Source: Rheinheimera nanhaiensis E407-8 (lineage in GTDB: Bacteria; Pseudomonadota; Gammaproteobacteria; Enterobacterales; Alteromonadaceae). Taken from it: a stretch of 64,000 bases of DNA. The translations under genes were made by a program, and so were the position numbers. The notes under the pieces were generated by a model. The model searched no databases and was not told where the DNA came from. It worked only from the letters and a program-made list of their open reading frames with translations. Location of the stretch: assembly GCF_000296695.1 (NCBI RefSeq), contig NZ_BAFK01000012.1, forward strand, positions 62,001-126,000, given 5' to 3'. This document shows positions 27,501 to 36,872 of this stretch, piece by piece; positions within the stretch are counted from its first letter, which is position 1; each line of letters begins with the position of its first letter.

Positions 27501-27526
27501 AAAAGGAAGGCAGCAGCCTTCCTTTT
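27501..27526. terminator. Terminator downstream of adk
   Basis: AAAAGGAAGGC / GCCTTCCTTTT stem with AGCA loop. Confidence 0.88.
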
Positions 27527-27544
27527 GTGTGTAAGCCGGTAAGC

Positions 27545-28297
<753 letters not shown>

Positions 28298-28417
28298 CTA
28301 TTTTACTGGCGTTTAGTCGAAGGCTTGCACAAATGCCGTGTGGCCACGCTTTTGCTGGCCAAGCGGCTAAAAATAGCAGTTTAGTCAGCTGAAACTACGA
28401 CTAAAGTTTAAGGCAAA

Positions 28418-28448
28418 GCTATGGTTTAGCACCTTACTAAACCATAGC
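28418..28448. terminator. Long hairpin after htpG, probable terminator
   Basis: Perfect 12-bp stem GCTATGGTTTAG / CTAAACCATAGC with a 7-base loop, 14 bases beyond the htpG stop. The following minus-strand bases are only moderately T-rich. The remaining ~225 bases up to adk show no gene and presumably hold the adk promoter. Confidence 0.65.
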
Positions 28449-28461
28449 CAAAGACGGCGAA

Positions 28462-30396
28462 TTACTTCGCCAGTGACAACAGTAAGCCGTTTAAGCGGCT
28501 GACAAAGCTGGCAGGATCTTTTAAGCTGCCGCGCTCGGATAACAGCGCCTGATCCAGCAGCACCTGCGACCACTGCTTAAAGCGCTCTTCATCCTGCTCG
28601 TCGGCGACACGCTTAACTAACGGGTGTTCAGGGTTCAGCTCAAAAATGGGCTTCACGTCCGGTACTTTTTGTCCGACCGACTCCATCAGTTTGATCATCT
28701 GGGTGCTCATATCAAACTCATCGGTTACTACACAGGCCGGGCTCTCGGTTAAACGATGGCTGACTTTCACCTCTTTTACCTGCTCGCCCAGCGCGGTTTT
28801 CACCCGGCTAATCACATCAGCAAAGGCTTTTTCGGTTTCTTGCTGCGCTTTTTTGGTTTCATCATCATCCAGCTTAGACAAATCCAGGTTGCCTTTGGCG
28901 ACAGAGCGCAGCTTTTTGCCGTCAAACTCCGGCAGGTGCTGCACCAGCCACTCGTCGATCCGATCTGATAACAACAACACTTCCAGGCCTTTTTTACGCA
29001 GCACTTCTAGATGCGGGCTGTGTTTGGCGGCAGCGTAGCTGTCGGCAACAATATAATAAATTTCGTCCTGGCCTTCTTTCATCCGGCTGACATAATCGGC
29101 CAGCGCCACATTTTGTGTGCTGTCTTCATTATGGGTTGAAGCAAAGCGCAATAAGGCTGCAATTTGCTCTTTGTTGGCAAAATCTTCTGCCGGACCTTCT
29201 TTTAACACCTGGCCAAATTCATTCCAGAAGGCCTGATATTGTTCAGCGTCTTTGCTGAGCTTTTCCAGCATTTTCAGTGCCCGGCTGCTACAGCCTTTAC
29301 GCAGCGCCTGGGTTACCTTAGTGTCCTGCAGAATTTCACGCGACACGTTAAGCGGCAAATCGCTGGAGTCCAGTACCCCTTTGATAAAGCGCAGGTAGCT
29401 TGGCATAAATTGCTCAGCGTCATCCATAATAAATACGCGCTGCACGTATAACTTCAGGCCATGGCGGGCTTCGCGGTTCCATAAATCAAACGGCGCTTTT
29501 TTCGGCACATATAACAAGCTGGTGTAGTTGTTGTTACCTTCTACCTTGTTATGGCTCCAGCTTAACGGCTCATTCCAGTCATGCGAAATATGCTTATAAA
29601 ACTCCTGATATTCTTCATCTTTAATATCAGACTTATCGCGGGTCCACAGCGCTGTGGCTTTATTCACCGCCTGCCAGTGGCCTGGCACAGCAGCGATTTT
29701 CTCGCCATCCGCACCGTCGCGCTCTGGCTGCTCTTCCTGCCACAGCTCAACCGGAATACTAATGTAATCAGAGTATTTGGTGACAATGCTTTCGACTTTC
29801 CAGCGGCTTAAAAACTCATCTTCGCCTTCACGCAGGTGCAGGATGATGTCAGTACCACGGCTGTCTTTAGTAATAGGCGTAATGCTGTAATCGCCCTCAC
29901 CGGCCGACTCCCACTCTACCGCCGCACTGGCAGCCGCGCCGGCTTTACGGGTACGCACCGTCACCTTGTCCGCCACGATAAAGGCTGAGTAAAAACCGAC
30001 ACCAAACTGACCAATCAGCTTGGAGTCTTTGCTTTGATCGCCAGATAACTGCGAGAAGAACTCTTTGGTGCCGGACTTTGCAATAGTACCCAGATGGCTA
30101 ATCACTTCCTCCTGCGTCATACCAATGCCGTTATCGCTGACAGTCAGGGTACGGGCTTTTTCATCCAGGCTGATGCGTACGCGCAGCTCGCCATCATCAC
30201 CGTACAGGTTGCCATCCGACAAAGCTAAAAAGCGCAGTTTGTCGGCCGCGTCAGAGGCGTTTGACACCAGCTCACGCAGGAAAATTTCTTTATTGGAGTA
30301 CAGTGAATGTATCATCAGCTGCAGCAGCTGTTTTACTTCTGCCTGAAAGCCGTGGGTTTGCTTCTGGCCGCTGGAGGTGGCTGTGGTGTCACTCAT
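28462..30396 (-). CDS. htpG: Chaperone HtpG (Hsp90)
   Basis: 644 residues from the ATG at 30396 (MSDTTATSS); the frame extends further upstream without support. GHKL ATPase domain: [44 protein letters not shown]. Middle and C-terminal dimerisation domains are complete. A cytosolic Hsp90 chaperone acting with DnaK on late folding. An almost perfect sigma-32 promoter at 30469-30496 places it in the heat-shock regulon. Confidence 0.97.
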   Translation of the reverse strand: MSDTTATSSGQKQTHGFQAEVKQLLQLMIHSLYSNKEIFLRELVSNASDAADKLRFLALSDGNLYGDDGELRVRISLDEKARTLTVSDNGIGMTQEEVISHLGTIAKSGTKEFFSQLSGDQSKDSKLIGQFGVGFYSAFIVADKVTVRTRKAGAAASAAVEWESAGEGDYSITPITKDSRGTDIILHLREGEDEFLSRWKVESIVTKYSDYISIPVELWQEEQPERDGADGEKIAAVPGHWQAVNKATALWTRDKSDIKDEEYQEFYKHISHDWNEPLSWSHNKVEGNNNYTSLLYVPKKAPFDLWNREARHGLKLYVQRVFIMDDAEQFMPSYLRFIKGVLDSSDLPLNVSREILQDTKVTQALRKGCSSRALKMLEKLSKDAEQYQAFWNEFGQVLKEGPAEDFANKEQIAALLRFASTHNEDSTQNVALADYVSRMKEGQDEIYYIVADSYAAAKHSPHLEVLRKKGLEVLLLSDRIDEWLVQHLPEFDGKKLRSVAKGNLDLSKLDDDETKKAQQETEKAFADVISRVKTALGEQVKEVKVSHRLTESPACVVTDEFDMSTQMIKLMESVGQKVPDVKPIFELNPEHPLVKRVADEQDEERFKQWSQVLLDQALLSERGSLKDPASFVSRLNGLLLSLAK

Positions 30397-30468
30397 TGTG
30401 GTTATCCTCACACATGAAAAGTTGCAGTTACATAAAGGGCTGCACCGGCAGCCGCGTAATGACAACTA

Positions 30469-30496
30469 ATATGGGGAGCATTAACCGGATTTCAAG
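30469..30496 (-). promoter_or_regulatory. Sigma-32 heat-shock promoter of htpG
   Basis: CTTGAAA, 13 bases, CCCCATAT on the minus strand: exact consensus elements and spacing, ~70-100 bases before the htpG start. Confidence 0.9.
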
Positions 30497-30510
30497 CAGG
30501 GTTTTAGCGC

Positions 30511-31113
30511 TTAAAATGCCTTACGGCCACTAAAGGCATGTGACAAGGTGGTGCCATCGACAAATTCCAGCTCGCCACCCACCGGAATGCCCTGGGCAAT
30601 GCGCGATACTTTTATCTGCTGTTTATGGCACAGCTCGGCAATGTAAAAGGCCGTGGCATCGCCCTCTACCGTCGGATTAGTGGCCAGGATCACTTCGTTT
30701 ATATCACCGGCGCCCAGTTGGTTAGCCAGCAAATCCAGGCCCAAATCCTGTGGGCCTATGCCGTCTAACGGTGACAAATAGCCCTGCAGCACAAAATAAC
30801 GGCCATTAAACTGGCCGGTTTGCTCTATCGCCAGCTGATCGGCAGCGGTGCCAACGATACACAGCAGGCCATCGGCACGGCGTGCAGGCTCAGCACAGAT
30901 AGCGCACAGCTCAGTTTCACAAAAAGTACGACACTGCTGACAATGGCCAACTTTCGTCATCGCCGCCTGCAATGCAGCGCCCAGCTGCAGCCCACCTTCG
31001 CGGTTACGCTCCAGCAAAGCAAAAGCCATACGCTGGGCCGATTTTGGCCCAACGCCCGGCAAAATACGCAGTGCGTCAATCAGCTGCTGCAGCAGCGGCG
31101 TTAAACGGTTCAT
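30511..31113 (-). CDS. recR: Recombination mediator RecR
   Basis: 200 residues. Helix-hairpin-helix ([17 protein letters not shown]), a four-Cys zinc finger ([16 protein letters not shown]) and a Toprim domain ([32 protein letters not shown]). With RecO it loads RecA at gaps. The start is the ATG at 31113, overlapping the ybaB stop as TGATG. Final gene of dnaX-ybaB-recR. Confidence 0.96.
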   Translation of the reverse strand: MNRLTPLLQQLIDALRILPGVGPKSAQRMAFALLERNREGGLQLGAALQAAMTKVGHCQQCRTFCETELCAICAEPARRADGLLCIVGTAADQLAIEQTGQFNGRYFVLQGYLSPLDGIGPQDLGLDLLANQLGAGDINEVILATNPTVEGDATAFYIAELCHKQQIKVSRIAQGIPVGGELEFVDGTTLSHAFSGRKAF

Positions 31114-31439
31114 CAAAATGGCATTTTCATGCCGGGAGGTAACTGCAAGCCGCCGGTTACGGCCGCCATTTTTTCTTTGCTGGTTTCTTCAACCCGGCGC
31201 ACCGCATCATTAATGGCGGCGGCAATTAAATCTTCCAGCATGTCTTTATCGTCCTGCATCAGGCTGTCGTCAATGCTGACACGGCGCACATTATGGTTGC
31301 CCAGCATGGTGACTTTAACCAGGCCGGCACCGGCTTCACCAGTGACTTCCATTGCGGCAATTTCAGCCTGCACTTTCTGCATCTTTTCCTGCATGGCTTG
31401 CGCCTGCTTCATGATATTGCCCATACCGCCTTTAAACAT
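31113..31439 (-). CDS. ybaB: YbaB/EbfC nucleoid-associated protein
   Basis: 108 residues with the family pattern: Met/Gln-rich first helix ([18 protein letters not shown]), [13 protein letters not shown] and the C-terminal PPGMKMPF. A small homodimeric DNA-binding protein, always between dnaX and recR in this group of bacteria, as here. Confidence 0.95.
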   Translation of the reverse strand: MFKGGMGNIMKQAQAMQEKMQKVQAEIAAMEVTGEAGAGLVKVTMLGNHNVRRVSIDDSLMQDDKDMLEDLIAAAINDAVRRVEETSKEKMAAVTGGLQLPPGMKMPF

Positions 31440-31574
31440 AAGCTGTGTCCTGCTGTAAAAGTGAGTTAAAAGTGTACTGCGACACCCGGTATTAATGGCG
31501 GCTAAGATAATAACTTCGCCGGCAAATTACAAGCCGCTCTGCTGGCATCAGATTGTTAGTGCGCCATTATTTAT

Positions 31575-33761
31575 TTAGTTGACTACTATGGTGTCGGTGA
31601 GCAACTCGGCATTAAACAATTGCTGCAGTTGCTGCACCTTTTCATCCTGTTGTAGCAACCGGCTAACGTAAGCCAGCCGCTCTTGCACTATACGCTGCTG
31701 AATGGCCAACGGGCTTTGTGCCACCTCGGGCTGATACTGAATAACCACCTGAAGCGGCAGATTAAAGCTCGCTTCAAGCACCTGCTGTAACTTAGTACGA
31801 AACGCCGGACTATCCAGATGTTGCTGGCTTTGCGCTACCCTAAGGGTTAACTGATTACCGTTCTGCTCGGCCGCCGCATTGAGTAAAAACAGCCGGCTTA
31901 AACCACCGGTGTCCAGTGTCTCCACCCGGGCGGCCCAGGCATCAACCTGAGCGGCAAAACGTACCGAAAAATTCTGCTCGTCAATACTGCCATCAAAAGG
32001 CAACAATGCCTCAGTCTGAGCCGGTGCGTCCTGCTCATACTGCTGCCATAGCGCATCGCTTACTGCAGCGTAAGCCGCGCTGTCGGCATCCTCCGTATCA
32101 TCAGCAATGGCCGTATCTTCAGCGACGAGCCTATCGTCATAAGCAGCATCGTTTTGCTCAGGCGCCAGTGTGTATTCAGACGCTGGTTGCTCAGGCGCCT
32201 CTGGGCGCTCAAACTTTTTTGGCGCAGGCGCTTCCGGCGCTGCTGGCACTATGCTGTCCGGCCCTTGCTGGCTCGGCGTTGACTGGCTTGGCTCAGTCGG
32301 GTTAACGACGACAGGTTTGCCACTAATTGGCGCGTTTAACTGTACACCACGACGCGCCATAATGCGGGCGGTGGCTGCATCCAGTTGCAGCTCGTCATTA
32401 GCCGTTATCGCTGCTGTGCTGGTGTCAGTATTTTGCCCGGCTTTTGTCTGGTTAACACCTTGGCTAACCTCGCTTTGGGTAACCTCGCTTTGGGTAACCT
32501 CGCTTTGGGTAACCTCGCTTTGGGTAACTATGCCAGACTCAGCCGTGTCTGGGCCATGCTGTGCAGCCAAGGCTTGTACAGCCTGCGTTGGCTGATGCTG
32601 TGCTGCCGGCGCAGGCGGTGTCAGCGACGACATGGCTGGCATTACCACACCAGACGTTGGTGCCGCGACGGCGGTTTTACCTTCCGGCACAAACGCCATC
32701 GCGCGTAACAGCGCCATCTCCAGCCCGGTGAGTGGGTCTGGCGCATAGGGCAATTCTTTTTTGCCACTGATCAGTAACTGGTAGTACAGCTGTATTTGCG
32801 CCGGTGCCAGGCTATCAGCCAGCGTTTTAACAAAAGCCTGCTGCTGGGAAAATGCGGCCGCTTGCTGGCTCAACTGAGCTAAGGCCGCCAAATGTAACAG
32901 CGACAGCATATCATCCAGCACCTGGGCGAAATTACTTTGTTGCTGCACTAAGGCCGCCAATTGCTGCTGTAGCAGCGTGATATCCCGGGCAATCAGCGCT
33001 TGCAGTAACTGCTGAGCCCAGCTTTGGTCTAACAAGCCCAGCATAGTGCGCACCGCATCCAACGTGATATTACCGTTGGTCTGCGCGATGGCCTGATCGG
33101 TTAAACTTAACGAGTCGCGCAAACTGCCTTTAGCGGCGCGCGACAACAGCGCCAGCGCAGCTTGCTCAAAACTGATGTGCTCTTCGTTTAGCACATACGT
33201 CAGATGTTGCTCTATCTGGGCCGGGCTTAACGCCAGCAAATTAAACTGCAGGCAGCGGGATAATACCGTGACCGGCAGCTTTTGCGGATCGGTAGTGGCC
33301 AGTAAAAATTTGACGTGCGGCGGTGGCTCTTCCAGCGTTTTTAATAGCGCATTAAAGCTATGTTTAGACAGCATATGCACTTCGTCTATCAAATATACCT
33401 TAAAGCGGCCACGGCTGGGGGCATACTGCACGTTATCGAGTAAATCCCGGGTGTCTTCTACCTTGGTGCGCGACGCCGCATCAATTTCCAGTAAATCGAC
33501 AAAGTTACCGGCGTCTATCTCAGTGCAAGCCGAGCACTGGCCGCAGGGGGTAGCGGTAACCCCCTGCTCGCAGTTTAAGCTTTTGGCAAAGATACGCGCT
33601 ATGGTGGTTTTACCGACACCGCGGGTGCCGGTAAACAAGTAGGCATGATGCAGCCGGTTATTGCTAAGCGCATTGCCCAGCGCGGTTTTAACATGGTCCT
33701 GCCCGACCAGACGGGAAAAATGCTGCGGGCGCCACTTGCGGGCTAAAACCTGATAACTCAT
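31575..33761 (-). CDS. dnaX: DNA polymerase III subunits tau/gamma
   Basis: 728 residues, longer than the 643 of E. coli tau. AAA+ clamp-loader ATPase: Walker A at 44-52 (GTRGVGKTT), zinc Cys64/73/76/79, LIDEVHMLS, and sensor TTDPQKLPVTVLSRC. Domain III to ~365, then a Pro/Ala/Gln-rich linker with a TQSEV repeat, and the polymerase-binding tail (~590-728). A slippery A AAA AAG at codons 515-516, with a hairpin five bases on, predicts a short gamma form of about 517 residues ending Val-stop. Confidence 0.96.
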   Translation of the reverse strand: MSYQVLARKWRPQHFSRLVGQDHVKTALGNALSNNRLHHAYLFTGTRGVGKTTIARIFAKSLNCEQGVTATPCGQCSACTEIDAGNFVDLLEIDAASRTKVEDTRDLLDNVQYAPSRGRFKVYLIDEVHMLSKHSFNALLKTLEEPPPHVKFLLATTDPQKLPVTVLSRCLQFNLLALSPAQIEQHLTYVLNEEHISFEQAALALLSRAAKGSLRDSLSLTDQAIAQTNGNITLDAVRTMLGLLDQSWAQQLLQALIARDITLLQQQLAALVQQQSNFAQVLDDMLSLLHLAALAQLSQQAAAFSQQQAFVKTLADSLAPAQIQLYYQLLISGKKELPYAPDPLTGLEMALLRAMAFVPEGKTAVAAPTSGVVMPAMSSLTPPAPAAQHQPTQAVQALAAQHGPDTAESGIVTQSEVTQSEVTQSEVTQSEVSQGVNQTKAGQNTDTSTAAITANDELQLDAATARIMARRGVQLNAPISGKPVVVNPTEPSQSTPSQQGPDSIVPAAPEAPAPKKFERPEAPEQPASEYTLAPEQNDAAYDDRLVAEDTAIADDTEDADSAAYAAVSDALWQQYEQDAPAQTEALLPFDGSIDEQNFSVRFAAQVDAWAARVETLDTGGLSRLFLLNAAAEQNGNQLTLRVAQSQQHLDSPAFRTKLQQVLEASFNLPLQVVIQYQPEVAQSPLAIQQRIVQERLAYVSRLLQQDEKVQQLQQLFNAELLTDTIVVN
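32195..32220 (-). promoter_or_regulatory. dnaX: Programmed -1 frameshift signal in dnaX
   Basis: Minus strand: A AAA AAG at 32220-32214 in the reading frame, then five bases, then a GCGCC / GGCGC hairpin (32208-32195) with a CAGA loop. GGAAG, able to pair with 16S rRNA, ends 10 bases before the heptamer. Slipping back one base gives GTT TGA, stopping at once. All three parts match the E. coli dnaX design. Confidence 0.82.
32466..32525 (-). repeat. Four-copy 15-bp tandem repeat inside dnaX
   Basis: The plus-strand unit AACCTCGCTTTGGGT is repeated four times without change. It encodes TQSEV repeats in the disordered linker. A multiple of three, so copy-number change would stay in frame. Confidence 0.95.
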
Positions 33762-33802
33762 AACGGCTGCTGTCTTTCTCGGATTAGGCTGACAGACTAA
33801 AC

Positions 33803-34351
33803 TTATTCGCCGCTATACTCAACCAGACTTAAAATATTTAACCCGGCTTGCTCAAGGCGCGTTACCCCGCCCAGCTCTGGCAGCGCGATAACAAAGGCAG
33901 CATCTTCTACCACACCACCCAGTTGACGCACTAACTTAGCCGTGGCATCAATAGTGCCGCCAGTGGCCAGCAAATCATCTACCAGTAACACTTTATCGCC
34001 CGGAGCAATCGCATCCGCGTGCAGCTCTAAGGCATCTTCACCGTATTCCAGCTGGTAACGCTGTGAAATACGCTCACGTGGCAGTTTACCCGGTTTGCGC
34101 ACCGGCACAAAAGAGATGCCCAAGGCATAAGCCAGCGGCGCACCAAAGATAAAGCCGCGCGACTCAGTACCAACAATTTTGGTAATACCTTTATCGGCAT
34201 AGAAGTGACTAAAGGCATCAATCACTTTTTTAAAACTGGGGCCATCCTGCATTAAGCTGGTGACATCACGAAACACTATGCCCGGCTTGGGGTAGTCGAC
34301 AACCGTTTTAATAACCTGTTTTAATTCAGCTGCTAACGCCTGCTTATCCAT
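33803..34351 (-). CDS. apt: Adenine phosphoribosyltransferase
   Basis: 182 residues. PRPP-binding motif [13 protein letters not shown], with F-R-D-V-T-S-L and [18 protein letters not shown] typical of bacterial Apt. It salvages adenine to AMP. It lies 41 bp upstream of dnaX, the common order apt-dnaX-ybaB-recR. Confidence 0.96.
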   Translation of the reverse strand: MDKQALAAELKQVIKTVVDYPKPGIVFRDVTSLMQDGPSFKKVIDAFSHFYADKGITKIVGTESRGFIFGAPLAYALGISFVPVRKPGKLPRERISQRYQLEYGEDALELHADAIAPGDKVLLVDDLLATGGTIDATAKLVRQLGGVVEDAAFVIALPELGGVTRLEQAGLNILSLVEYSGE

Positions 34352-34386
34352 GTTACAAACCTTTTAAGTTAGGGTCCCGGCGGGAC

Positions 34387-34412
34387 AAAAAAGCCGCCCT
34401 TGGGCGGCCTTC
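34387..34412 (-). terminator. Terminator between the 39-residue membrane ORF and apt
   Basis: GCCGCCC / GGGCGGC stem followed by T6 on the minus strand. It isolates apt from the HvfABC-like operon. Confidence 0.85.
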
Positions 34413-34427
34413 GACACTACTGCCAGC

Positions 34428-34547
34428 TTACGCCAGAATTTGCAGCCAACGCACTATTGGCGCTAAACACAGCAATGACACAAACACTGCTACCAGGGCC
34501 AGAAACTGCCACAGGTTAAACGACTCTTTAAACTTCTCGTCAGCCAT
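34428..34547 (-). CDS. 39-residue single-pass membrane protein
   Basis: ATG at 34547 to TAA at 34428. A charged N-terminus (MADEKFKESFN), one hydrophobic helix (LWQFLALVAVFVSLLCLAPIV) and a short end RWLQILA. AAGAG precedes the start by 7 bases and a proper terminator follows 15 bases after the stop, so it has the context of a real gene. It lies 37 bp after hvfC. Function unknown; it is too short for standard gene finders. Confidence 0.6.
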   Translation of the reverse strand: MADEKFKESFNLWQFLALVAVFVSLLCLAPIVRWLQILA

Positions 34548-34584
34548 TGCACTACTCTTTTGACATCAGTGGAATTAAGGGCGC

Positions 34585-35346
34585 TTATGGTAATGAATTT
34601 TGCTCTGCTTGAAAAGACACCAACAGGCCTTTTGCGGCAAAGTCTTGCAATATAGCGCTGGCACCGCTTAGCAAGGTGTCGCTGTCCAGCTGCGGCACTA
34701 AAGGCGCAAGCGCCTTGACTAACTGCATAAGGCTACTGCCAGGCGCCTGTTGCAGGTTATTCAGCAGTGCTGCCGTTAACGGGTTTATCAGCACAAACTT
34801 CACCTCATCATCGCGGTTACGATACAGCAGATAACACTGCACCTCGCCAGCCGCTTGTGGCTGAAACTCACTACTGATCTGATGCACCGGATACGGATAA
34901 GCCAGCAGCATAGTCAACTCCGACAGCGCCAGCGGCACTTCAGTTAACTGCGCAGCGGCTAATGGCTGCTCTTGCTGCGGCAGTTGTTTAGTCGCAAGAT
35001 AAAGTTCCGCCCACTCGTAATGGGCCAAATCCAGTAAAAAAGGCGGATCTTCAGCTTGGGGCTGATAATCCTGCTGTAAAAAATGCAGAAAATGCTCAGC
35101 AATATGCAAAAAGTATGGGCTGGTGCAGGCAAAGTGGATAAAGAACTGCCGCACTAATGCCTGCCAACGTACTTGCGGATACAGGCTTTTTAATACCGGG
35201 AAGGCGCTGCTGACAAAGCCCTGCACATTATTAAAAAACAGCTCGCGATACACCGCCATCCGATCTTCAGCTATGCCCTCAGGCATTGGCAGCTCGGGGT
35301 TTTTAATATGGGCAACAAAGGCCTGTTGTACTTGCTGAAAATGCAT
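34585..35346 (-). CDS. DUF2063 family partner protein (HvfC/BufC-like)
   Basis: 253 residues. The N-terminal DUF2063 domain (~1-100: Q-Q-A-F-V-A-H-I, ERMAVYRELFFNNVQGFV-like segment, F-P-V-L-K-S-L) is followed by a helical/beta C-terminal half. In characterised systems such a protein forms a complex with the DUF692 iron oxygenase and presents the precursor peptide. It starts three bases after the hvfB-like stop. The family was formerly annotated as putative DNA-binding, which the context does not support. Confidence 0.88.
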   Translation of the reverse strand: MHFQQVQQAFVAHIKNPELPMPEGIAEDRMAVYRELFFNNVQGFVSSAFPVLKSLYPQVRWQALVRQFFIHFACTSPYFLHIAEHFLHFLQQDYQPQAEDPPFLLDLAHYEWAELYLATKQLPQQEQPLAAAQLTEVPLALSELTMLLAYPYPVHQISSEFQPQAAGEVQCYLLYRNRDDEVKFVLINPLTAALLNNLQQAPGSSLMQLVKALAPLVPQLDSDTLLSGASAILQDFAAKGLLVSFQAEQNSLP

Positions 35347-35349
35347 GCG

Positions 35350-36201
35350 TTAAGCCCGTAATGGCAGCGTTTGCTGCTGCGCGGCGTGCTGTAACACTTT
35401 GATCTGTGATAACTCCCGGCCAAGCTCAGCTAACTCTGGAATATTAAAATCACGCTCCAGCAAAGTCGGTTTTACACCATGTTGCTGATATGCCTTGGTC
35501 AGTAACTGCCATACCGGGTCGATAACGGCTGCACCGTGCGTATCAACCAGCAAATCCTCAGCTTGTTTAAAGTGGCCGGCAATATGGTAATAGGCGATAC
35601 GGTTGGCGGGCATTGCCCGCAAAAATGCTTCGGCGTTATAACCATGATTTACCGAGTTCACATAGATATTGTTAACATCCAGCAGCAGTTGACAATCCGC
35701 CTCAGAGAGCACCGCCAGGGTAAAGTCCTGCTCTGACATCTGCTGGCCCGGCGCGGCATAGTAAGACACATTTTCCAGTATCAGCGGTTGCTCCAGAATA
35801 TCCTGCACCTGGCGGATCCGTTTTGCCACATACTGCACTGCCTCCTGGGTAAACGGAATAGGCATTAAATCATACAAATGGCCACCACCGGAGCAATAGC
35901 TTAAGTGCTCGCTATACAGCAGGATATTATGCTCGCGCAGAAACTGCTTCACCTGCTTAAGAAAAATAACATCCAGCGGATCCGGGCTGCCGATGGATAA
36001 CGACAAGCCATGACAAATAAAACGATGCTGCTCGGTGAGCTGACGAAATTGCTTTTGCAGCTTGCCGCCAAAGGGGATCCAGTTCTCCGGTGCCACCTCG
36101 AAAAAATCGATATCAGCTGGCACAGACTGCAGTAACTGTGGCAGCATTTCACGTCTAAGGCCAAGGCCAGAGCCGGTTAAGGGGTTACCAGACGTCATCA
36201 T
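35350..36201 (-). CDS. DUF692 multinuclear non-haem iron oxygenase (HvfB/BufB/MbnB-like)
   Basis: 283 residues with a TIM-barrel pattern and the family's metal-ligand segments: ICHGLSLSIGS, YSEHLSYC, LILENVSYY, LLLDVNNIYVN, YYHIAGH, DTHGAAV and LLERDFN. Members use two or three iron ions and O2 to rework Cys residues of RiPP precursors (for example oxazolone/thioamide formation). It lies between the precursor gene and the partner gene. The start at 36201 uses two adjacent ATGs; either may be used. Confidence 0.92.
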   Translation of the reverse strand: MMTSGNPLTGSGLGLRREMLPQLLQSVPADIDFFEVAPENWIPFGGKLQKQFRQLTEQHRFICHGLSLSIGSPDPLDVIFLKQVKQFLREHNILLYSEHLSYCSGGGHLYDLMPIPFTQEAVQYVAKRIRQVQDILEQPLILENVSYYAAPGQQMSEQDFTLAVLSEADCQLLLDVNNIYVNSVNHGYNAEAFLRAMPANRIAYYHIAGHFKQAEDLLVDTHGAAVIDPVWQLLTKAYQQHGVKPTLLERDFNIPELAELGRELSQIKVLQHAAQQQTLPLRA

Positions 36202-36222
36202 ACATTACTCTGCCAGACAACA

Positions 36223-36240
36223 GGCCTGCCGCAGCAGGCC
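36223..36240. other. Strong hairpin between precursor and oxygenase genes
   Basis: GGCCTGC / GCAGGCC stem with CGCA loop in the 54-bp gap. No good T-run follows, so it may act as a leaky terminator or a 3'-end stabiliser that keeps precursor mRNA in excess. That role is an inference. Confidence 0.5.
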
Positions 36241-36255
36241 CCGGCAACAGTGTGC

Positions 36256-36714
36256 TTAGTGGCTACCACCACATTTACCCTCACCGCATTTACCTTCGCC
36301 ACATTTGCCCTCTTTAGCTTTTTCCTGCATTTTGGCTTTGGCGTCTTTGGCTTTATCGCTCATTTTTTCTTTGGCCATGTCGCTACCGCATTTGCCTTCG
36401 CCGCATTTGCCCTCGCCACACTTACCCTCTTTGGCTTTCTCTTTCATCTTGGCGGCTTTGTCTTTCATCATCTCTTCGCCGCATTTACCCTCGCCACATT
36501 TACCCTCTTTCATCTTTTCCTTGGCTTTTTTCGCTTTATCTTCTCCGCACTTACCTTCACCACATTTGCCTTCACTGGCCACCATTTCATAGCCAGAGGC
36601 CAGCTCAACGGCCGTAAAGGGATTAGCATTCGCCGTCGTAGCAACACTGGCTAAAGAGCCTAATACCAAAGCACCTACTGCAACTGCTACATTAGATTGT
36701 TTTACTGTTTTCAT
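36256..36714 (-). CDS. HvfA-like RiPP metallophore precursor with ten EGKCG motifs
   Basis: 152 residues. Signal peptide ends at ATTANA-NPF. After a short leader (TAVELASGYEMVASE) the rest is low-complexity: four blocks of EGKCG repeats (2, 2, 3 and 3 copies; ten Cys in all, each inside EGKCG) separated by Lys/Met/Ala-rich helices. EGKCG is the modified motif of Haemophilus HvfA, whose Cys become oxazolone/thioamide pairs that bind copper. The DUF692 and DUF2063 genes follow in order. The product is predicted to be exported and to bind Cu or a similar metal. AGGTG precedes the ATG. Confidence 0.9.
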   Translation of the reverse strand: MKTVKQSNVAVAVGALVLGSLASVATTANANPFTAVELASGYEMVASEGKCGEGKCGEDKAKKAKEKMKEGKCGEGKCGEEMMKDKAAKMKEKAKEGKCGEGKCGEGKCGSDMAKEKMSDKAKDAKAKMQEKAKEGKCGEGKCGEGKCGGSH

Positions 36715-36872
36715 GGTTTCACCTGTTGTGTTAGTTACCGATTAACAGACCCGGATAAGCATAATTTGCTTTCATTACCCGATTAAAAATACCAGACTTA
36801 ACTTAGCTAACGACAGCGCATTAAGCAAAATGCGATGTCTATTCAAGACAACACTAAGCGTTCTTCTAACCA

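Noticed and set aside
32170-32708. Open frames on the plus strand across the dnaX linker
   Set aside because: Shadows of the low-complexity, GC-rich linker; no start context or recognisable domain.
36305-36654. Long plus-strand frames over the EGKCG-repeat gene
   Set aside because: They are mirror frames of a repetitive coding region: Phe/Leu-rich or Ser/Pro/His-rich low-complexity, with no ribosome site. The minus-strand frame has signal peptide, motif and operon context.
36715-36872. A possible ECF-like motif (CGCATT-N15-TCGTTAG) before the HvfA-like gene
   Set aside because: Spacing is 15, not 16, one half-site is degenerate and it lies over 100 bases from the ATG. Not enough to place the RiPP operon under the ECF factor of this window.
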